This document shows positions 60,382 to 64,000 of a stretch of 64,000 nt of DNA, one piece after another; positions within the stretch are counted from its first letter, which is position 1; every line of letters starts with the position of its first letter. Where the stretch lies: the NCBI GenBank assembly GCA_041906305.1, contig JAYRJL010000001.1:1302001-1366000 (forward strand), written 5' to 3'. Under the pieces are notes generated by a model, which worked only from the letters and a program-made list of their open reading frames with translations, searched no databases and was not told where the DNA came from. Both the position numbers and the translations under genes were made by a program. The DNA comes from SHVZ01 sp041906305. Its GTDB lineage: Bacteria > Pseudomonadota > Alphaproteobacteria > SHVZ01.

Positions 60382-61551
60382 TCAGGAAGATGCGGCTTGG
60401 GCCAGCCGCTTGAGGCAGGCGTCGCGGTCGAGCGTGAAATCGGAAGCGATCCAGGCGTCCTCGACCTGGCGAAGCGCCTGGCCAAGGGGCGGCCCTTTTG
60501 GAACGCCCAGGCGTTGCGCGTCCTCGCCGCTGACCGGCAGCTTCGGCCGACGCCAGGCGTCCGCGGCTTCGATCCAGTCGCGATATCGCGGATCGCCGGT
60601 CTCGGCGAGCGCGAGCCACGCCCCGTCGCGGACCCGGCTCGCCTCGTAGGCATAGAGTATGCGTCGCCGAGCCTGGGCGCCGTCATCGGCGGGAAGAGCG
60701 ATCGGCGGGCACATCTCGACCAGGCGCCGGGCATCCGCATTGGAGAGGCGCAGGCGCATCGCCGCATCATCCGCGCCGCCAGAGAGCAGTGCGCCGAGGC
60801 GCCTGAGTGGATCGGCGGCCGTCTCGATCGCGACCAGACGCGAGAGATGATCGAGCCGGGTGGCCTGCGGCAAGATCACGGCGAGGACGTTCGCCTCCAG
60901 CATCAGGCGCATCGCATAGTCCGGACGAGGGCCGAGCAGAAGCCGGAAGAGTTCTTGCCGGATGCGTTCGCCCGAAAGCGAGGCAGTCAGCGGCGCCAGA
61001 GTGCGGCAGGCGGTCAGGGACTCGATGTCCGGCGCGCTCTTGCCGAAGCGCGCGTGGAAGCGGAAGAACCGGAGGATGCGGAGAGCATCCTCGCGGATAC
61101 GCTCCATGGGGTCGCCGATGAAGCGGACGATGCCCGCGGCAAGATCCGCCATGCCGTCGAAGTAGTCGATGACCGCTCCGTCCGGGTCGGCATAGAGCGC
61201 GTTGATCGTAAAGTCGCGGCGTGCGGCGTCTTCCTTCCAGTCGTCGGTGAAGGCGACCTTTGCCTTCCGGCCGTAGGTCTCGACGTCGCGGCGGAGCGTC
61301 GTCACCTCGAACGCGCGGCCATCGGCGACGACGGTGACAGTGCCATGGCCGATGCCGGTCGGTCGCGTCGCAAGCCCGGCTGCCGCGGCCAGCCTCACCA
61401 CCGTCTCGGGCGGATCGGGGGTGGCGAGGTCGATGTCGTAGACGGTCTCGATGCCGGCCAGGGCATCGCGAACCGCGCCGCCGCAGAAGCGTACGGTAGC
61501 GCCGTCCTTGGCCAGTGCGGCGACGACGCGGCGGCTTGCCGGCGCCGTCAT
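60382..61551 (-). CDS. cca: CCA tRNA nucleotidyltransferase
   Basis: Class II CCA-adding enzyme/poly(A) polymerase of at least 389 aa. It has GGAVRDAL at residues 24-31, the catalytic Asp39 and Asp41 in YDIDLATPDPP, EVTTLRRDVETYGR, and RDFTINALYADPDGAVIDYFDG. Next comes the tRNA-binding part with EDALRILRFFRFHARFG. The first ATG begins at TAPASRR, but related proteins have a Trp and about ten residues before it. An in-frame CTG at 61584 would supply exactly such residues, so the true start may be upstream. It is cotranscribed with DUF6111, Nudix and DUF1285 genes. Confidence 0.92.
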   Translation of the reverse strand: MTAPASRRVVAALAKDGATVRFCGGAVRDALAGIETVYDIDLATPDPPETVVRLAAAAGLATRPTGIGHGTVTVVADGRAFEVTTLRRDVETYGRKAKVAFTDDWKEDAARRDFTINALYADPDGAVIDYFDGMADLAAGIVRFIGDPMERIREDALRILRFFRFHARFGKSAPDIESLTACRTLAPLTASLSGERIRQELFRLLLGPRPDYAMRLMLEANVLAVILPQATRLDHLSRLVAIETAADPLRRLGALLSGGADDAAMRLRLSNADARRLVEMCPPIALPADDGAQARRRILYAYEASRVRDGAWLALAETGDPRYRDWIEAADAWRRPKLPVSGEDAQRLGVPKGPPLGQALRQVEDAWIASDFTLDRDACLKRLAQAASS

Positions 61552-61592
61552 CCAGTCCGGGAGCGGGGAAAGTCGGGCAGTCAGGGGCGCGC

Positions 61593-61874
61593 CTACTTGG
61601 ATTCTCCGGGGACGACATGGTCGCCCTCGACGTGCGGCGGAACGTAGGTCTTTCCCGGCTCGTCGCCCGAATAGATCGAGCTTGCGACCAGCACCAGCGC
61701 CGCGATCACGATGCCGGCCGATCCCAGCACGAACCAGGGCACGTCGCCCAACCTCGGCATGGACTCCGGCGTCCCTGCGGCGATGGCGCGGCGGCGCTCA
61801 TTCGCGAACCACAGGAAATAGAGCGTCGAAGGCAAGGCCAAGGGAAGGATCACCGTCAGCAGGATGCGGATCAT
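61593..61874 (-). CDS. DUF6111 family small membrane protein
   Basis: Protein of 93 aa with two membrane helices, one at about residues 3-23 (ILLTVILPLALPSTLYFLWF) and one at about 45-66. A short polar tail (KTYVPPHVEGDHVVPGES) follows. Found in Rhodospirillales and relatives, always near the CCA enzyme and Nudix gene, with no known function. The ATG overlaps the Nudix stop by 4 nt. The CCA gene follows after about 10-40 nt, depending on its true start. Confidence 0.8.
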   Translation of the reverse strand: MIRILLTVILPLALPSTLYFLWFANERRRAIAAGTPESMPRLGDVPWFVLGSAGIVIAALVLVASSIYSGDEPGKTYVPPHVEGDHVVPGESK

Positions 61875-62464
61875 GGGTTCAGCCGCTCCGCCAGGTTCAC
61901 CAGCATGCCGGCGGTGGCGCCCCAGATGTAATAGCCGCCATAGGGCAGCACGTAGAAATGCCGGACGACGCCCTGCCATTCCCGGCTGTGGCGTTCGTGG
62001 TTCCTCGGATCGGCGACGAAGGACAGCGGCACCTCGAACACGTCCGCGACCTCGTAGCGGTCGGGCGCGAGATCGAAGGGCGGGGTCACCCAGCCGACCA
62101 CCGGCGTGATCTCGAAGCCGGTGCGCGTGCGATAGAGGCCGAGCCGGCCCACGACCTCGATCCGGTCGCGCTTGAGCCCGATCTCTTCCTCGGTCTCGCG
62201 CAGCGCCGCGTCCTCGGGAGAGGCGTCGCTCTCCTCCACGCGTCCGCCTGGAAAGCTGATCTGCCCGGCGTGGTGCTGGAGATGCTCGGTTCGGCGCGTC
62301 AGCAGGATGGTGGTTCCCTCCGGTCGCGCCACCAGCGGCACGAGAACGGCGGCGGCCCGCATGCGGTCGATCGGCGGCAAGAGTCCGGGGTTGAGATCGT
62401 GATCGCCGCGATCGCGTCCCGCGTCCACAAGCTTCAGGCGGATGTCGGCCGGATTGAGCGTCAC
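61871..62464 (-). CDS. Nudix hydrolase, CoA pyrophosphatase (NudL) type
   Basis: Enzyme of 197 aa that likely splits CoA or related nucleotide pyrophosphates. The Nudix box is GGRVEESDASPEDAALRETEEEIGL (G-x5-E-x7-REx2EExGL), at about residues 75-100. RTEHLQHHAGQISFPGG just before it is the typical NudL/CoA-hydrolase motif. The C-terminus has YPVVGW-like and GVWGATAGML-type features (here YYIWGATAGM). The GTG start overlaps the DUF1285 stop (GTGA), and its own stop overlaps the DUF6111 start. Confidence 0.92.
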   Translation of the reverse strand: MTLNPADIRLKLVDAGRDRGDHDLNPGLLPPIDRMRAAAVLVPLVARPEGTTILLTRRTEHLQHHAGQISFPGGRVEESDASPEDAALRETEEEIGLKRDRIEVVGRLGLYRTRTGFEITPVVGWVTPPFDLAPDRYEVADVFEVPLSFVADPRNHERHSREWQGVVRHFYVLPYGGYYIWGATAGMLVNLAERLNP

Positions 62465-62997
62465 GCCGCGACGGGTCCCAGCGAAAAGAATTGTCCCTTG
62501 CTCCACACGCCGTAGGTCGGCTCGCCGTCGATGCTCGCTTCGTCGCCGAGCTCGACCAAGTGGTAGTAGACGGGCCTCAGGATCCGGGCCTCCAGCCGGT
62601 CGCGGACATGGACATAGGGCGAGGGCTCTCCGCTCGCTAGATCGTGATCGACTCGGATCGGATGCTCCGGACCGACCTCGACCTCGTCGTCGAGGTTGGT
62701 ACGGAGGCGAAGGACCTGGTCCCTTCCGCACCCTTCGGCAGTGACCTCGACGGCGGTGAAAGGTGCGTCCTCGACCAGGATACGTCCGCGCTCGACCGGT
62801 GTTACAAGCCAATATTCACCGTCTTCTTCACGACGGAGAACCGAGGCGAAGAGCTTGACCAGCGGTTTGCGACCGATCGGCGAGCCGTGGTAGTACCAAG
62901 TGCCATCCCGGCCGATCGCGATGCCGAAATCGCCGCAGATCGCGGCGCCCGGATCGAAGCTCGGGGCACGATGGGTTCCGCTCGTCGGGGCCGTCAT
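62461..62997 (-). CDS. DUF1285 domain protein
   Basis: Protein of 178 aa. ICGDFGIAIGRDGTWYYHGSPI opens the DUF1285 domain and RILVEDAPFTAVEVTAEG follows, both family features. In structures of relatives it is a two-domain protein of beta-rich folds, function unknown, thought to be linked to nucleotide metabolism by its gene neighbours. It is the first gene of the minus-strand operon DUF1285-Nudix-DUF6111-CCA. It is divergent from the MoxR gene with 39 nt between. Confidence 0.9.
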   Translation of the reverse strand: MTAPTSGTHRAPSFDPGAAICGDFGIAIGRDGTWYYHGSPIGRKPLVKLFASVLRREEDGEYWLVTPVERGRILVEDAPFTAVEVTAEGCGRDQVLRLRTNLDDEVEVGPEHPIRVDHDLASGEPSPYVHVRDRLEARILRPVYYHLVELGDEASIDGEPTYGVWSKGQFFSLGPVAA

Positions 62998-63036
62998 GGC
63001 AGGATCTTCTCTCCTGAAAAGAGGATACCGGATTCC

Positions 63037-64000
63037 GTGAGCGCTGCCGAGCCGATCCACGCCGAAGGAGCCGCGCTGGTCGCGGAGATCGAAACCCTGG
63101 GCCAGCGCCTCGCGCAGGTGCGCGAGCGCATCCACCGCATCATCTTCGGCCAGGAGGCCGTGGTCGACCAGTCGCTGGTGACCCTGCTTTCGGGCGGGCA
63201 CGGGCTCCTGATCGGCGTGCCGGGCCTCGCCAAGACACGCCTCGTCGAGACGCTGGGCACCGTGCTCGGCCTCGAGGAAAAGCGCGTGCAGTGCACGCCC
63301 GACCTGATGCCCGCCGACATCATCGGATCCGAGGTCCTCGAGGAAGGCGAGGGCGGCCGCCGGGGCTTCCGTTTCATCCAGGGGCCGGTGTTCTCCCAGC
63401 TCCTGATGGCCGACGAGATCAACCGCGCCAGCCCGCGCACCCAGTCCGCGCTGCTGCAGGCGATGCAGGAAAAGCGCGTCTCGGTCGGAGGCCGTTACCA
63501 CCCGCTGCCGCAGCCCTTCCACGTACTGGCGACGCAGAACCCGCTCGAGCAGGAAGGCACGTACCCCCTGCCGGAAGCCCAGCTCGACCGTTTCCTGCTG
63601 CAGATCGACGTCGGATACCCCGACCTCGAGGCCGAGAAGCGGATGCTGCTGGCAACCACCGGCGCTGACGAGGAGAAGGCGGCGCTCGCGCTCCGTGCCG
63701 ACGAGCTGATGCACGCCCAGCGCCTTGTGCGCCGGATGCCGGTCGGCGACACCGTGGTCGAGACGATCCTGAAGCTGGTCCGTTCGGGGCGCCCGGAGAC
63801 CAGCGAGCTCGAGGAGGTCCGCAAGCACGTCGCCTGGGGGCCCGGTCCGCGCGCCAGCCAGGCGCTCATGCTGGCCTGCCGCGCCCGGGCCGTGCTCGAC
63901 GGAAGGCTGGCGCCCTCGCTCGACGACGTGGTTGCGCTCGCCCCGCCGGTGCTGCGCCACCGCATGGCGCTCAATTTTGCGGCACGCGCCGAAGGCATCA
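63037..64000 (+). CDS. MoxR-family AAA ATPase (3' end outside window)
   Basis: The first 321 codons of a MoxR-type chaperone ATPase. FGQEAVVDQSLVTLLSGGHGLL precedes the Walker A motif GVPGLAKTR. Walker B is LLMADEINRASPRTQ, sensor 1 is LATQNPLEQEGTYPLPEAQ and the Arg finger LDRFLLQIDV. The C-terminal lid begins near AQRLVRRMPV. Only the last residues are missing. The GTG start has GAGG 9-12 bases before it. MoxR proteins usually precede DUF58 and von Willebrand A genes, which would lie to the right, and help assemble complexes or metal centres. Confidence 0.93.
   Translation, partial: MSAAEPIHAEGAALVAEIETLGQRLAQVRERIHRIIFGQEAVVDQSLVTLLSGGHGLLIGVPGLAKTRLVETLGTVLGLEEKRVQCTPDLMPADIIGSEVLEEGEGGRRGFRFIQGPVFSQLLMADEINRASPRTQSALLQAMQEKRVSVGGRYHPLPQPFHVLATQNPLEQEGTYPLPEAQLDRFLLQIDVGYPDLEAEKRMLLATTGADEEKAALALRADELMHAQRLVRRMPVGDTVVETILKLVRSGRPETSELEEVRKHVAWGPGPRASQALMLACRARAVLDGRLAPSLDDVVALAPPVLRHRMALNFAARAEGI

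Overview
This 64 kb window is GC-rich chromosomal DNA from an alphaproteobacterium, most likely of the Rhodospirillales/Reyranella-like branch. That placement rests on the ChvI-ChvG two-component pair followed by a short HprK, RapZ and a PTS phosphorelay, on the PhaR/PHA synthase genes, on the aerobic cobalamin genes (cobG, H, I, J, L), and on small families such as DUF1285 and DUF6111 beside the CCA-adding enzyme. It is an inference from gene content; no 16S gene is present. Genes are packed tightly. The longest gene-free stretch, 241 nt at 57963-58203, holds a riboswitch. I saw no insertion sequence, prophage, CRISPR array or rRNA.

Layout. 1-6011: chvI (5' end missing), chvG, hprK, rapZ, an EIIA-Man protein, HPr and Enzyme I, a regulatory PTS with no sugar permease. 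6008-6932: two small paralogous proteins of unknown function. 6992-12243: a hybrid histidine kinase and its REC partner, divergent from a PAS-GGDEF-EAL protein. 12244-14412: PHA control and synthesis (phaR; a small coiled-coil protein overlapping a PHA synthase-like gene). 14562-18643: lepA, a lipoprotein, a small membrane protein, tRNA-Ser(GGA) and ppk2. 18738-24394: cobalamin biosynthesis, with cobGHI and a cbiG-cobJ fusion on the minus strand and cobL divergent.

24474-37228: an M81 (MlrC-like) peptidase, a peptide/nickel-type ABC importer, two exporters, an acyl-CoA synthetase and a gamma-glutamyltransferase-like gene; this looks like uptake and breakdown of modified peptides or amides. 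37352-39865: a second hybrid kinase. 39951-45066: a same-strand catabolic cluster (HpcH/HpaI aldolase, DMT transporter, phosphotriesterase-like hydrolase, CoA ligase, crotonase, NIPSNAP) whose substrate I cannot name. 45059-51643: DUF4862, AraC regulator, DUF2000, M48 protease with LemA, a PanE-like reductase, an SDR and an acetamidase-like gene.

51769-56262: a LuxR-type response regulator facing a sodium/solute-symporter-linked hybrid kinase (CbrA/NahK class). 56337-60381: a GMC oxidoreductase, a GDT1-family manganese exporter gene behind a yybP-ykoY-type riboswitch, and a TPR protein with a 2-oxoglutarate-oxygenase-like C-terminus. 60382-62997: CCA-adding enzyme, DUF6111, Nudix and DUF1285 on the minus strand. 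A MoxR ATPase runs off the right edge.

The most notable non-gene signals are the manganese riboswitch upstream of the GDT1 gene, and the fact that every convergent protein-gene pair here ends within a few bases of its neighbour, several sharing a palindromic stop (CTAG, TTAA or TGATCA).
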